Source: Artemia franciscana
Taxonomy: Eukaryota; Arthropoda; Branchiopoda; Anostraca; Artemiidae
Direction of reading: 5' to 3'
NCBI RefSeq assembly: GCF_032884065.1
Contig: NC_088873.1
Span: forward strand, 36,381,823-36,445,822
DNA length: 64,000 bases
Positions 35,855-47,960 of this stretch are shown piece after piece. The position numbers and the translations under genes are program-made. Below the pieces are notes generated by a model. The model did no database searches, was not told the origin of the DNA, and saw only the letters and a program-made list of their open reading frames with translations. Position 1 is the first letter of the stretch, and each line of letters starts with the position of its first letter.

Positions 35855-37425
35855 AAAATTTTATTTGTGTGTTTTTCAAAGTAATGTGGCTTCATAAGCC
35901 CAAATTTCAAAAGAGGATTGCACACATATGAGCAGTTGCTTTGCTCAAACATCAACTAAAAACCAACAACAACAATAAGTAGGCTACTTTCAGCATCACA
36001 ACTTTACTCAATCCCAATTTATGAGGTTTTTTGAGATCTTCAAATATATTTCCCAAAATTTTAGAAAAATCCATTGTTATGGCTTAAAACTCTAAACAAA
36101 TAACAGGAATTGAATTTTCAAAACTAAAACCAGAAAAAAAGAAACTGAAAATAATGTATAGGCTATTGTTGTTTTATCAAATTTCCATAGGTATACACTT
36201 GTCAAGTAGGTAAATTTCTAAGATTTAGAAATCAGAAGAGGGTTAACGTAAGCCTAGTAGCTTGGCAATACCTTCCTGGAGTAGGCTATGTTTTTGGCCC
36301 TGGATTCATTACTGAAAGTTTCACCTACCTAACCTAACCTGTTTCCAAGAAAGCAAAAAGTAGCTAAGTTAGAGTTTTGCCATAAAAGGCCCCAAATTTA
36401 TCCCTGAGACTATATACAGAAACTGTGGAGGGTTGAGGACAACTCAGATGCAATTATAATGGAAACTATTGGCCTAATTGAAAAGATCACTCAAAAGCAT
36501 CCGTGTTTTAGAGATTTAAATTGTTTTCAGTAAAATCGCCATCTTTTTATCAGAATTATTTATAATGCTAACTAATATTAGAAAAACGTTAAAAACAGAT
36601 GTCATTCATAATTTCTTGAATAATGATGAATTCAAAAATTAAAAATGTAAGTTTTTGTAACAGTTTCGGTGATGACCTGAAAGTAAAAAGAAGCCTAAAT
36701 CAATTTAAATTTTCGATTTGGTTGCATCTTCAAGAAGGAGCAAGCAGGCAAATAATCGAAAAACTACGAGTTAAATTGGACTTGAATTAAATTGAATGCT
36801 ACCAAAAGATATCTTAGTATTACTAAATTAATAGAAAGTGATATTTATCAAAACAAAAAATAATATCATTATTAACTGCCTTCAGATATCGGTCAGCATA
36901 AATAGCAGTTAGATTATTGAGTTAAAGGTAGTCTAGCATTACTTTTAAGTTGTAGAGCTTCAGAGCGCACCAAATAATGCTTCTTAATTTAAAAAAAATA
37001 AAATATTGTAAGACCCATGCGTCAAATTGGTCATTTGTATTATTTACGCCCATCACGTTAGGAACTGCATGTGTGAAACCATACCACTCCTGAAGTCATA
37101 TTTATTGGACTTTTTGTTTGTTTTAAAAGAAAAGTTGTCCTCGAATTTTAATGGAACACATCGAAGGGTTTTGGTATCAAAAAGCAGCATGAGAGTAAGG
37201 TTTACCGTCTTGTCACTTTTATCTCATAAAAAGATATTAGAGCGTGTAATTGCCAACCAAATGAGCCCCTCCTAAGTTTTTATGACCACCCATTTCAAAC
37301 GATGTGGTCGGGAAGAAAAATGAAAAAAGATGAATTGCTGATATTTGGCTCTTTGCTTAAGCACTTTTGTAGTTATGGCTCTAATTTTGTAAATCAGTTT
37401 GTTAAGGTTTAGTCAGTTTCTTATC
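35855..37425 (+). repeat. Left arm of a large inverted duplication
   Basis: This 1.57-kb arm is the inverted counterpart of 41055-43995. Shared blocks include AAGCCCAAATTTC near 35900, GAGATCTTCAAATATATTTCC near 36030, CAAATCAATTT/AACCAAATCG around 36700, and GCTGATATTTGGCTCTTTGC near 37337. It includes a truncated copy of the TGGTAAAATTC-ended MITE (about 35985-36383). The arm has no element A between 36860 and 36861, where the right arm does. Confidence 0.85.
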
Positions 37426-37439
37426 TTATATTTTCTTGT

Positions 37440-38097
37440 TTTTTTCCGTTTACAAAATTTACCATCTCCAATCCTCCATTGTTCTCCTGGCTAAAGGGCC
37501 ACAATACAGAGGTCAAAATTGCCGGTTTGAACTATAAAATTTATACATTTTCTACTACTTATTTTTGAAGTTAAGGATACAGTACATTACTTTCCAACAA
37601 TTGTTTTTGTTTTCTAATTTTGAAAGCACAAAATTGTTTGACTTACAGTAACTACACATGAGCCTGTGTAGACGAAGGAGAAAAAAAGAGATGCACTCAA
37701 TTTTACAGGAGCGGTATAAAACTTGTACCAAACTCATACAAAACTGAGGATCAGCGTTAGAATTTTCCAATTGTCCTAGGCAAAGTCTTACATTATATTT
37801 TAGTTTTAAGAAAAAGAAAGCAAAGAAGCCATTGTACTTAAAACCCTAGTTTAAGTCTTTTTTGGCAAGAAAGGTCTACCGTTTATTTAGTAAAATCTAG
37901 TAGCTTTGTATTTTATATGAATAATACCTCTGTTGCCAAAAACTGTTGTTTTGTCAAAAATTGCTTATTGTTTTAGAGCTGTTCCTTATGTCTTATATTT
38001 ATATTTTTTGTCATGGGGCATAGTTTCGACTTCCTTTTCCTTCTTGTGTTCATTGTAGGTCTTTTTTGTTCCCGTGTTGGCTCCAGTGTTAATTGTG
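37440..38097 (+). repeat. Direct repeat inside the inverted duplication, copy 1 (part 1)
   Basis: Matches 40230-40920 in direct orientation; for example CTACTTATTTTTGAA near 37555 and 40308, and CAATTTTACAGGAG near 37698 and 40438. The copy is interrupted at about 38098 by a foldback element and resumes at 39776. Confidence 0.7.
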
Positions 38098-38126
38098 TTG
38101 CGAGAGCAACACTTTGGTTTTGTCCC

Positions 38127-38165
<39 letters not shown>

Positions 38166-39775
38166 CCTATGCCGCCGATCTCAGCTTATTCCTGGAAACT
38201 GGTAAGGGTCTAACCTGTGCGGTTTTTACGGAAAGTGTGGACCTCAGGCCGGATTGATGAATATGACATTACATTTTGGAAAGCTCCGTAGAACTCTTGC
38301 CTGGGGCCAAAAAGGATGGTTTTTGCTTGTCCTCGAGCCAGAGCCTATGGTGTGCGAAGTGAAGTGGAGTTATATAGCCTATGTCAGAGAGGAGTATCTG
38401 AAGTTGTGCAGCCAAGCTTTCTTTTCATCAAACCATGTTTCTGCTTTCGAGTGGAAAGCTCCGTTCTAGCAGGCAAGCAGGCAGGCACCAGTTTCAAATT
38501 GAAGATGGACTAAAATCTATAAGTGTTAAATATATGCGGTAGTTCCCCGGCCCCACAGCCAATATATCTTCTTTGAGTGATAAATAGAAAAATTTACAGA
38601 AACAAAAAAGTGTGATTTTCCCACGGGTCCGAAAGTGCTGCCATCTATTGTTTCTAGCCATTTCTGTTCGTGATTTCAGCTGACTTTACCATTCTTTTTT
38701 TTTCTACTTGGGATTGCAATAGAGAAATGGTATCAGATATACCTCTTAAACTTTAAAAGTTCTCTCATTGCTAAAGAAATTAGAGCTTATCCTTTGCTCC
38801 TTTCTAAGTGGTGGTGTTAGAAAGTTGGCCTCCGGCAAAAAAGTCAACTTTTGAACTAAGACAGATAGAATTTTTTTTTCAATGAAAATCGATAGACCTT
38901 GATGAGCTGATCAAAGTATATGTCATCCATTTTTTGTTACAAAAATTCCTTCATGACATACACCAGTTTGAAAGTTTCAAGGGGTTGACAACTTCAGTGG
39001 TAGGTACATACTTGAACCAAAAATAGGCCGATACCAATTGTGAGATATGTAGGGGACTTCCAAGCAACAGTCGATTATTAGCTTATAATCATCTTTGGCA
39101 ATGAGGGGTTTGCAACTTTTGCTGACTGGTGTACCTATTATCTGTTTCTGGTGTAATTGATGGTAAGAACAACTTGGTTCCCGATTGTAAGACATGTAGG
39201 GGAGTTGTAAGTAATAATCGGCTGTTAGGCTACAATGACTTCAGTGGCAAGGGGTTTGCAACTTTTGCTAGTTGGTGTACCCATTATTTGTTTCCGGTGA
39301 ACTTGGATGTATATCACGGGAGAGGGACTTGTAAGTAAAAATCGGTTGCTAGAGGAGGTTCATTAGAGGCTAAAAATTTGTGCAAATTGGTGCACATCTA
39401 TGGTATTTGATCCTGAAAAGTCACGAATAGCTTTATAATACCAACTAGATTATATAAGATAATGTTCCAAGTTTCCATCGGTCACGATGTCTACGATTGA
39501 AAAGGATAAAGTTCAACTGGCTGCAAACTCAATTTAGTCCCTTCTTCCGATATTCTTTTGCTGTTGTTTTTTCAACGCTGAAGAACTTGATCATGTGATT
39601 ACTGATTGTGTTCTGCTTTGAATATCCCGTTTTGAATGCTTTGATAGTTTTGACAACTTCAGAATTTAACCGATAGCGAAGAAACAAAACCAAAGTGTTG
39701 CTCTCGCAATACTTTTATCGGCGAAGCCGGACAAAGGTTGCCGCAACACTTCACGTTGCCCAGGCAACGTAGGTC
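38098..39775. mobile_element. Foldback element with GCGAGAGCAACACTTTGG inverted repeats
   Basis: TTGCGAGAGCAACACTTTGG at the left end is mirrored near 39690-39714. Outside the right repeat is a further block with GTTGCC/GGCAAC short inverted motifs (39730-39765). A T-run of about 37 bases lies at 38128-38165. The sister copy of the host repeat at about 40895 has no insertion here, which supports the boundaries. Overlapping frames at 38254-38513 have no known homology. Internally, 39030-39360 holds about 2.5 tandem units of 125-145 bp with GGGGTTTGCAACTTTTGC. Confidence 0.65.
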
Positions 39776-41054
39776 TAGTTTTGTCCTGTGACAGGGCCAA
39801 ATCTTTGTTGCTATAATTGAGCTTATGTTCGATTATAGAACTGAAATTGGAATGTATTGACTAACAAATGAGATTTACCTCCCCCCCCTCCTTAGGACAT
39901 AAAATTGCAAGTGGAACAAATCAAGCTAATTTAAGAAAAGGCAATAATTATCAGGGACATTAGAGATAGTTGTAAAATATTCTTAGAGAATTATATTCAA
40001 AAAGCAATTACAATCTATAAGAACATGAGCTATATACATACCAGGACATTGGTTCTTCAAAATCAGCATTTGTAGTGTATCTACTATGTTTTGTTTAATT
40101 GGCTTTATCAATATGGCATCTAAGAAAGTTAAGTAATTTTCAGTATTGTTGTAAGGAATAGGGAAAGGTAAACAGGAAGTGCAAAAGCAAAAAATAGCAT
40201 TCCCCCAACCACTTATTTTTTTTCCCGCCTACAGGGCTATGATACAGAAATCAGCATTACCAGTTTGAACTGTGAATTCTAATGCTATTTATTTAACTGC
40301 TACTTATTTTTGAATTTAAGAACTCTGATTATTGCTTTTCTACAATTTTGTTGTAATTTTGAAAAAAAAGTACTATTTTCACTTACACTAATTATTCATA
40401 AGCCTGTAGATCCAAAGGATAAAAAAAGAGATACCGTCAATTTTACAGGAGTGTTTTAAAAATTGCACCAGCTCGTGCAAAATTGATGACCAGTGAAAGA
40501 ATTTTTCAATTATCCTGGGCAAGGTTTTTTTTTATTATTTTGTGGTTTCTTTCTTGGTTTCAGCGAAAATAAAAAAAGGAGCCTATGTCCCTAATAGCTT
40601 AGTTTAGGTCTATTCTTTTGCAAGAAACGCTTACCACTTTTATTTAGTAAAATTTTGTAGCTTTTTATTTTTATATGAATAACTTCTGTATTCCCAAACA
40701 ATGCAGTTTTGTCAAAAGTCGCAGATTGTCTTAGGGCTATCACTTTCGACTCTTATTTTGACTGTAAAAGAACACTAATTTGTTGATATGTTCGTTTTCA
40801 TGTGGTTTCTATATTTTTTCATAGGCCATAGTTTTCTATCTTGTGTTCCCTCTTGTTTTCGTGACAAGGCTTTTTTTTTACTGTGTTTACTCCAATGTTG
40901 ATTTAGTTCTTGTGTCAAGGCCCCATCATTGTTAATGTAATTGATCTTATGTTAGATTATAGCAACAAAATGAAAATTTATTGACCAGCAAATGAGATTT
41001 ATCCCCCCCCCCCCTTAGGATACAAAAGAACAAGCGGAGCAAAACAAGAAAATG
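39776..41054 (+). repeat. Direct repeat copies inside the inverted duplication
   Basis: 39776-39930 completes copy 1. Copy 2 runs about 40230-41054 without the insertion. Both end with an ATAAGATC/TTATGTT...GATTATAG block, GAGATTTA and a C-run. The intervening 39931-40229 holds nothing recognised. Confidence 0.65.
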
Positions 41055-41614
41055 TAAGATAAGAAACTGAATAAATCTTAACAAACTGATTAAAAAATTA
41101 AAGCCATAATTACAAAAGTGCTTAAGCAAAGAGCCAAATATCAGCAATTCATCTTTTTTCATTTTTCTTCCCGACCACATCGTTTGAAATGGGTGGTCAT
41201 AAAAACTTAGGAGGGGCTCATTTGGTTGGCAATTACACGCTCTAATATCTTTTTTATGAGATAAAAGTGACAAGATGGTAAACCTTACTCTCATGCTGCT
41301 TTTTGATATCAAAACCCTTCGATGTGTTCCATTAAAATTCGAGGACAACTTTTCTTTTAAAACAAACAAACAGTCCAATAAATATGACTTCAGGAGTGGT
41401 ATGGTTTCACCCATGCAGTTCCTAACGTGATGGCCGTAAATAATACAAATGGCCGATTTGACGCATGGGTTTTACAATTTTTTTTTTATTTATTTAAGAA
41501 ACATTATTTGGTGCGCTCTGAAACTCTAAAATTTAAAAGTAATGCTAGGCTACCTTTAATTCGATAATCTGACTGCTATTTATGCTCGCCGATATCTGAC
41601 GGCTGCTAATAGTA

Positions 41615-42893
41615 ATTAAATAAAAAAAAAACTAATTTTTTTAGCTGAAAGTAAGGAGCGACATTAAAACTTAAAACGAACAGAAATTACTCCGTATATG
41701 AAATGGGTTGTCCCCTCCGCAATCCCTCGCTCTTTACGCTAAAACTTTTAATTGTTTTAAAAAGTAGAATTGTGGCAAAGAGTCAAACTTTAGCGTAAAG
41801 AGCGAGGGATTGCGAAGGGGACAACCCATTTTATATACGGAGTAATTTCTGTTCGTTTTAAGTTTTAATGTCGCTCCTTACTTTCCGCTAAAAAAATTAG
41901 CTTTTTTTTATTTAATTTCTGAACGTTTTTGAATTAATGTATGTTTGGTTTTGGCTCTCCGCACATAAATTATTAAAATGAAATTTGTATATTAATTCTT
42001 TTTTTGGCTAAATGGCTTTCTCTTAGTTTTGATCAGACGATTTTGAGAAATAAGGGGTGGAGAAGGAGGCCTAGTTGCCCTCCAATTTTCCGGTTACTTA
42101 AAAAGGCAACTAGAACTTTTAAATTTTAACGAACGTTTTTATTAGTAAAAAATATACGTAACTTAAGAATTAACTTACGTAACAAACTTTCATAATCTTA
42201 TATTTTTATTATGTATACGAGGGGATTTGTACCCTCGTTAATACCTCGCTCTTCACACTAAATCGTAAGTTTTGTCCCAATTCTTTAAGAATTACCCCTG
42301 AATCAGACTATGTTGAACAAAATGGCTATCTCAAAATTTTGATCCGTTGACTTTGGGAAAAAAATGAGCGTGGGAGGGGGCCTAGATGCCCTCCAATTTT
42401 TTTGGTCACTTAAAAAGGGCACTAGAACTTTTTATTTCCGTTAGAATGAGTCCTCTTGCGACATTCTAGGGCCACTTGGTCGATACGATGACCCCTGGAA
42501 AAAAAAACAAAAAAAAAAAAACAAACGAATAAACACGCACCCGTGATTTGTCTTCTGGCAAAAAATACAAAATTCCACATTTTTGTAGATAGGAGCTTGA
42601 AACTTCTACAGTAGGGTTCTCTGATACGCTGAATCTGATGGTGTCATTTTCGTTAAGATTCTACGATTTTTAGGGGGTGTTTCCCCCTATTTTCTTAAAT
42701 ATGGCAAATTTTCTCAGGGTCGTAACTTTTGATGGGTAAGACTAAACTTGATGAAACTTATATATTTAAAATCAGCATTAAAATGCAATTCTTTTGATGT
42801 AGCTATTGATATCAAAATTCAATTTTTTAGAGTTTTGGTTACTATTGAGCCGGGTCGCTCCTTTCTACAGTTCGTTACCACGAACTGTTTGAT
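41615..42893 (+). mobile_element. Element A, internally deleted copy
   Basis: The palindrome spans 41615-41916, arms matching copy 2 at 29327. The body follows, but about 500 bp is missing after GAATCAG at 42306, where the sequence jumps to ACTATGTTGAACAAAATGG; the second hairpin and first half of module B are lost. The end is intact: GCCGGGTCGCTCC, then CAGTTCGTTACCACGAACTG at 42869-42888 and TTTGATG. The uninterrupted left arm of the inverted duplication provides the empty site. Confidence 0.88.
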
Positions 42894-43469
42894 GTTTTTT
42901 CTTGTTTTAATAAATATCCCTTTCTATAAATTTAGTAATACTAAGATATCTTCTAGTAGCATTCAATTTAATTAAAGTCCAATTTAACTCGTAGTTTTCC
43001 GATTATTTGCCTGATTGCTTCTTCTTGAAGATACAACCAAATCGAAAATGTAACTTGATTTAGGCTTCTTTTTACTTTCAGGTCATCACCGAAACTGTTA
43101 CAAAAACTTACATTTTAATTTTTGAATTCTTCATTATTCAAGAAATTATGAAAGTCATCTGTTCTTGGCGTTTTTCTAACATTAGTTAGCAGTTTAAATA
43201 ATTTTACTCATGAAGATGGCGCTTTTATTATAACAATTTAAATCTGTAAAACACGGATAAATGCTTAGTCCCTCTTCTTAACCCTGGTTAGAACCTTATA
43301 GGTATTTTGAAATTTATTTTATAGTCTAGCTGAAAGATAAATATATCACCTGTTTTGCTTTTGAGTGATCTTTTCAATTAGGCCAATGGTTTCCATTTTA
43401 ATTGCATCTGAGTTGTCCTCACCCCTCCACAGTTTCTGTATATGCTCCCAGGGATAAATTTGGGGCATT

Positions 43470-43870
43470 TTATGGCAAAAATCTAACTTAGCTACTTTTT
43501 GATTTCTTGGAAACAAGTTAGGTTAGGTAAATGAAACTTTCACTAATGAATCCAGGACCAAAAACATACTCCAGGAAGGTATTGCCAAGCTACTAGGCTT
43601 ATGCTAACCCTCTTCTGATTTCTAAATGTTAGAAATTTGCCTAATTGACAAGTCTATACCTATAGAAATTTGATAAAACAACAATAGCCTATACATTATT
43701 TTCACTTTCTTTTTTTCTGGTTTTAGTTTTGAAAATTCAATTCCTGTTATTTGTGTAGAGTTTTAAGCCATACCATTGGAGTTTCCTAAAATTTGGGAAA
43801 TATATTTGAAGATCTCAAAAAACCTCATAAATTGGGATTGAACAGAGTTGTGATACTGAAAGTAGCCTAC
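43470..43870 (-). mobile_element. Truncated copy of the TGGTAAAATTC-ended MITE
   Basis: TGGCAAAAATCTAACTTAGC is the terminal sequence, followed by AAGTTAGGTTAGG and the shared interior. Its counterpart in the left arm is 35985-36383, so the MITE was present before the inverted duplication formed. The second terminal repeat is missing in both. Confidence 0.7.
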
Positions 43871-43995
43871 TTGTTGTTGTTGCTGTTGTTTAGTTGATGT
43901 TTGAGCAAATCAACCACTCATATGCATGCAATCCTCTTTTGAAATTTGGGCTTACAAAGCCATATGACTTTGAAAAACACTCAAATAACATTTTA

Positions 43996-44724
43996 AGAAT
44001 TTAATGCTTGATTCATGCTGTGTCATTAGATCTCTGAGAGCCAGATGGTTGTTGTTCTTCACATTCCCTATCCAACCCTTTATCTTCCATGTACAGGTGA
44101 AACAGATGCACTGGGATGTCAATGACATACCATTTTGAATGTTCAAGTCAAAGTATGGTTAATATGCTCTCTTCAGAAATGGCATAAAGGCCTTTTGGTT
44201 GGTATTGTTTGCAAGATAGCAGCACAAATAGCAACCCAACTTGGTGAATCAATACAACCTCTAGAAGTAAATTAAAGAATAGAACAGTGAATTATACATA
44301 ATAACACCCTGTAACATAATAATGTATAATAACATAATAATAACATAATAATGTATAATAACATAATAAAGTATGACATTAAATAGCATAATAATGTATA
44401 ACTTATCATAACATACAACTTGTATGATTTTAAACACTTGCCATACTATCTATTCTGAACACTAATTATGGCAAAATGGAGGATACAAATTTGTCAGGTG
44501 GTGTCCTCACTTTATTGATGCAAGAATCAGTGTCAGAAGTTCTTGCCAATAAGACAGTTCTCTTGTAATAGATATGGATAAATTAAATAGAAGATGAATA
44601 AATTTGCAATTTACAAATGAATAATGTTACTATCTAGTTTTAATTATTCCATAATTAATCTCATAAGTGAGCCACCTACTGGTGACCCCAAGAAAACTCA
44701 AAACTACTATTGTTTTGATAAAAC
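43996..44724. other. Unassigned; ATAATAACATAATAATGT microsatellite
   Basis: An imperfect short tandem repeat based on ATAACATAATAATGT lies at about 44295-44405. No gene recognised. Confidence 0.4.
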
Positions 44725-44894
44725 CAGGGTTGCTGTCCCTTTGCGATTGATCACTCTTTCTAGTGATTTTTTATATGCCTAAACAAAAAACTCATTAAAT
44801 CAGCACATAAATCACTAGATTATTGAAAGAAATCACTAAATCAACCAAAAATCACTAAAATCTATTGATTCTTTCTCACCAGGCGGCAACCCTG
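44725..44894. mobile_element. 170-bp MITE with CAGGGTTGC ends
   Basis: It begins CAGGGTTGCTG and ends CGGCAACCCTG, a terminal inverted repeat with one mismatch. The interior repeats AATCACTA several times. The CAGGGTTGC end is of hAT type, but the adjacent 8-mers do not match, so no target duplication is claimed. Confidence 0.65.
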
Positions 44895-44964
44895 TTTGTA
44901 GTCCATCAGTAAAAAGATAGGCTATTATAAAGTTAATTTATATAATGAATGTTTACTTTTTCAG

Positions 44965-45027
44965 GGAGCTGCTTTTTTAATGGTAGGAAGAAATGGAATA
45001 GGAAGTGGAGTTGACATTGGACAGGAG
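44965..45027 (+). CDS. Candidate internal exon, 21 codons
   Basis: A pyrimidine-rich tract and TTTTTCAG (to 44964) precede 63 bases that read GAAFLMVGRNGIGSGVDIGQE, followed by the donor GAG|GTAAAG. The exon is in phase at both ends, and its glycine-rich, low-AT composition differs from the surrounding sequence. I do not recognise the protein family. Without neighbouring exons the call is tentative. Confidence 0.35.
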
Positions 45028-47090
45028 GTAAAGTTTTAAAAACACAAAATTGTTATAATTTATTCAACTAAACGTTTCAAAATAACGTTTTAGCTTGTAC
45101 ATTTTCACTGGGGTATTAAAATTTTGGGGTTCCTGAACTTCTCTAAAATCAGTGGAAAAATTCGGTAATGTATTGAAAATAAAATAAAAACAATGGTTAT
45201 TGTTGCAACAAAAGGGGATAAAAAAGTATGTTTTTGGCGTTATCTTAAATTCTGATGTGATTAAGCAAAACAGATTTCAGATTAAGCAAAATCTTAAAAC
45301 TCTTGGAAACGACAGAAGGGTGAAATAACCATTGTGTTTGAAATAATGAGTTCAGTATTTATGCTGTACTGACCAGGAAAAAAAGTGTAATAATAGGATT
45401 TGATCCCCATGGTGGCTCTAAACTAGGGTATAGTCAGTTGATTCCAATATACATTCACAGTTTTTAACAAATCCATTATTAGGATTTGATTGGTCCATCT
45501 TCTTAAAAATCTTTGAAGAGCAATAATGAATTTTAAAACCTTAAAAAATAAAATTGAAAATAAAAAATCTTCTTCAAAAAAGCTAGTAAAACTGCATATT
45601 TAACATGTAATGGCTCTAATTGTTCAAAACTCAGCAATTCAAAATTTTATTTCATTCTAATTTTTACTTTATTTTTCAATATAGTTGACATGAAAGAAAA
45701 TATTAGTAATATAATTCGTTTTCAGTAAAGCGCAAATAAGGCAGTAGGCTTTAGATTTTGACAGTTAGGGAAGGGGGAACAGGGAATGGAGCAAAACTCT
45801 CGTTTGTAGTGTTTTTTGTTCATTTTAAGTTTATCTTGAATATTCAATTTAGTTTTAACTCGCTTTAAGATTCATTTTTTCATCTGTATTAGCATCTGTT
45901 ATCTGTATGTTTGCTATGATTGTTTATTTAATTTCTGTTTGTTTTTGGTTTTATTTAATGGTCAATAATAATTTCAATGAATTAATAGAGTAAATAGTAT
46001 TCAAATGTGCGGTTGTCAAGCAGGAATGCATAGTCTTGGCTCAAAGAAACGAAGTATTTTCATTAAAAACTCTTAGAAATGTCTCTTAATATAGCTTAAA
46101 TTTACCTCTAATAAGTCACTCCTTGGGCATTCCCATTAAAAGCTCTCATGAATATCCCTCAATACGGCGGGAATCTACCTCTAATATCAAATCTCCACCC
46201 CTCCCTCTCTCCCTAGAATTGGTTGCTATGGCCCCCACCTTTTTGTAATTCACGCTTGTTTTTGCTTATATTTTATCCTATGTTAGGTTTTTTCACGTTT
46301 TGTTTTTTGTTTGTTCAGTTATAGTTTTTTTTTCTGTGATTTCATGATTATATAATGTTTTTTATTAATAGAAGACATATGTGCAAAAGAGCCTTCATTC
46401 TTTAGATTTCTTCTTCCATGATGAATCTTCAATATGTTTCATTATTGCAATTTAAGCAACTTGTAGCCTACGTACATCGGTATGCCCGTTCAAGATTGCC
46501 TGTAATATAAGTGTAAAATTATGTGTAGTGAAGAGGAAAAGAAAGAGTTTTGATCATATATGAAACTGTACCATATTCTAGCCATAATGATACTCTCGCT
46601 TTTATTTCAGCTCCGATAGCACATTCAAGTTCCAATAGAGTAAAAAACTCTATTGCTAAATAATGCGCTAAGAACAAGCCCGAATATTATCTCATAATTC
46701 CCACTAAAGCATTCCCACTTGACAAGCAGGTGCACATCAAATGTAATCGATTTTCTCCCCTGCTTTTCAATTATTACAGACATGAGAAAACACTCGAGCC
46801 ACGTAATCATTGTAGATAGAGGGAGAGGGAGTTCTGCGTGCTTTAGAATAGTTTATTAAGTAGAAAGTATTTCCAAAGTAATAATATTAGTGAGGCTTTC
46901 ATAATCCAGCTGTCTAGCACTCCATTTCCGTTGTGGATGAGTCTCTTTGAATCCTAATGCGGACAAAAATCTTTAGATTGTAAAGGTTCGTTGAAAAAAT
47001 GTCTTGAAGGAAAATGAAAACTAAAAAAATACCTTCAAAGAAAAAAACTACTTGAAAGAAAAATGAAATCCCAAAGTGAAATCTCTTAAA
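45028..47090. other. Unassigned AT-rich sequence
   Basis: No further exon or element recognised. If the exon at 44965 is real, this would be intron. Confidence 0.25.
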
Positions 47091-47285
47091 GTATTATGTA
47101 ACACCCTTGTGTACAGCATCATAACGTAACACCCACTTATGCGCTACCATGACGTTACATCCCCTGTGTGCGCTGCCGTTTCGTAACATCTCGCGTTTGC
47201 GCCGCCATTACGTAAGACTGACATGTGGGCCGTCATTACGTAAAATTTCACGTCTGCGCTGTCATGACACAGCCTCCCACATATG
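47091..47285. repeat. 28-bp minisatellite carrying TTACGTAA-like motifs
   Basis: Six to seven units start with GTAACAC-like sequence at about 47098, 47126, 47154, 47183, 47212 and 47240. Unit lengths are 28 or 29 bp, roughly GTAACACCC, then TGTGCGC, then GCCATTAC. Each unit boundary creates TTACGTAA, TGACGTTA or a variant. The block is far richer in G+C than its surroundings. Two longer related repeats with ACGTAACGT follow at 47450-47515. Confidence 0.8.
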
Positions 47286-47960
47286 TGCTGTGGTTAGTTA
47301 CAAGCGGGGATCCCCCACGGGGCCCTGACCTATTACAAATCACACAAAATGACGTCATTCCCAATAAATCTATCAATTCACGTAAGATTATATCACCCCC
47401 AATAAATCTCCAATAAACGTACATGGTAAACAAGCCCTATTACGCAACGTATAGATGTAGTATAGCGTTTCAAATCATTTGCATAAGTAAAGAAACCCTT
47501 ATACGTAACGTGCAGGTGTACTATATCGCTATAGGAGCATTATAGTATTCCGTAAGACCCAGGTGCGCGTAATAGCGTCTTGAGGGGCTAGTAGTTTCAA
47601 TAGTATATTCCTTTGACAGGATTCAAAGACGTAAAGGGGATACTACTGAGATTTGCAGGAGAAAAATTTTGCATAGATGGAGGAATATATAGCATGACTA
47701 GAAAATAATCAGAAAGCAAGTATAAAACAAGTCTCTGTCAGGGGGAAATTCTAGATGAGAGAATTCTACACGAGAGAAACCTTCCACAGGGCTTTTTCCG
47801 TCTGGGGCACTTTTCAATGGAGGGGTAAGCCATGGAGACAGAGCTATTAGAATTTTGAATATTCTGAATACAATGCCTATTTCAGAATTTTGGACAGTGC
47901 TCAGGCGGGTGTCTAAAAGGGGCGAGTTTTTTTTTTCCTCCAGATACTTTCCAACACCCA
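47286..47960. other. Unassigned sequence
   Basis: Besides the ACGTAACGT repeats noted above, no feature was recognised. The opposed frames at 47225-47433 are not supported. Confidence 0.25.

Larger units (their letters stand above)
41055..43995 (-). repeat. Right arm of the large inverted duplication
   Basis: Inverted counterpart of 35855-37425, with an element A inserted at 41615-42893. Outside the insertion it is about the same length as the left arm and clearly alignable along it, with scattered substitutions and indels. The two arms are separated by about 3.6 kb. Confidence 0.85.

Noticed and set aside
40947-41414. 155-codon minus-strand frame
   Set aside because: It lies in the inverted duplication; the equivalent region in the other arm (37027-37275) is broken, and the C-terminal half is T-rich repeat.
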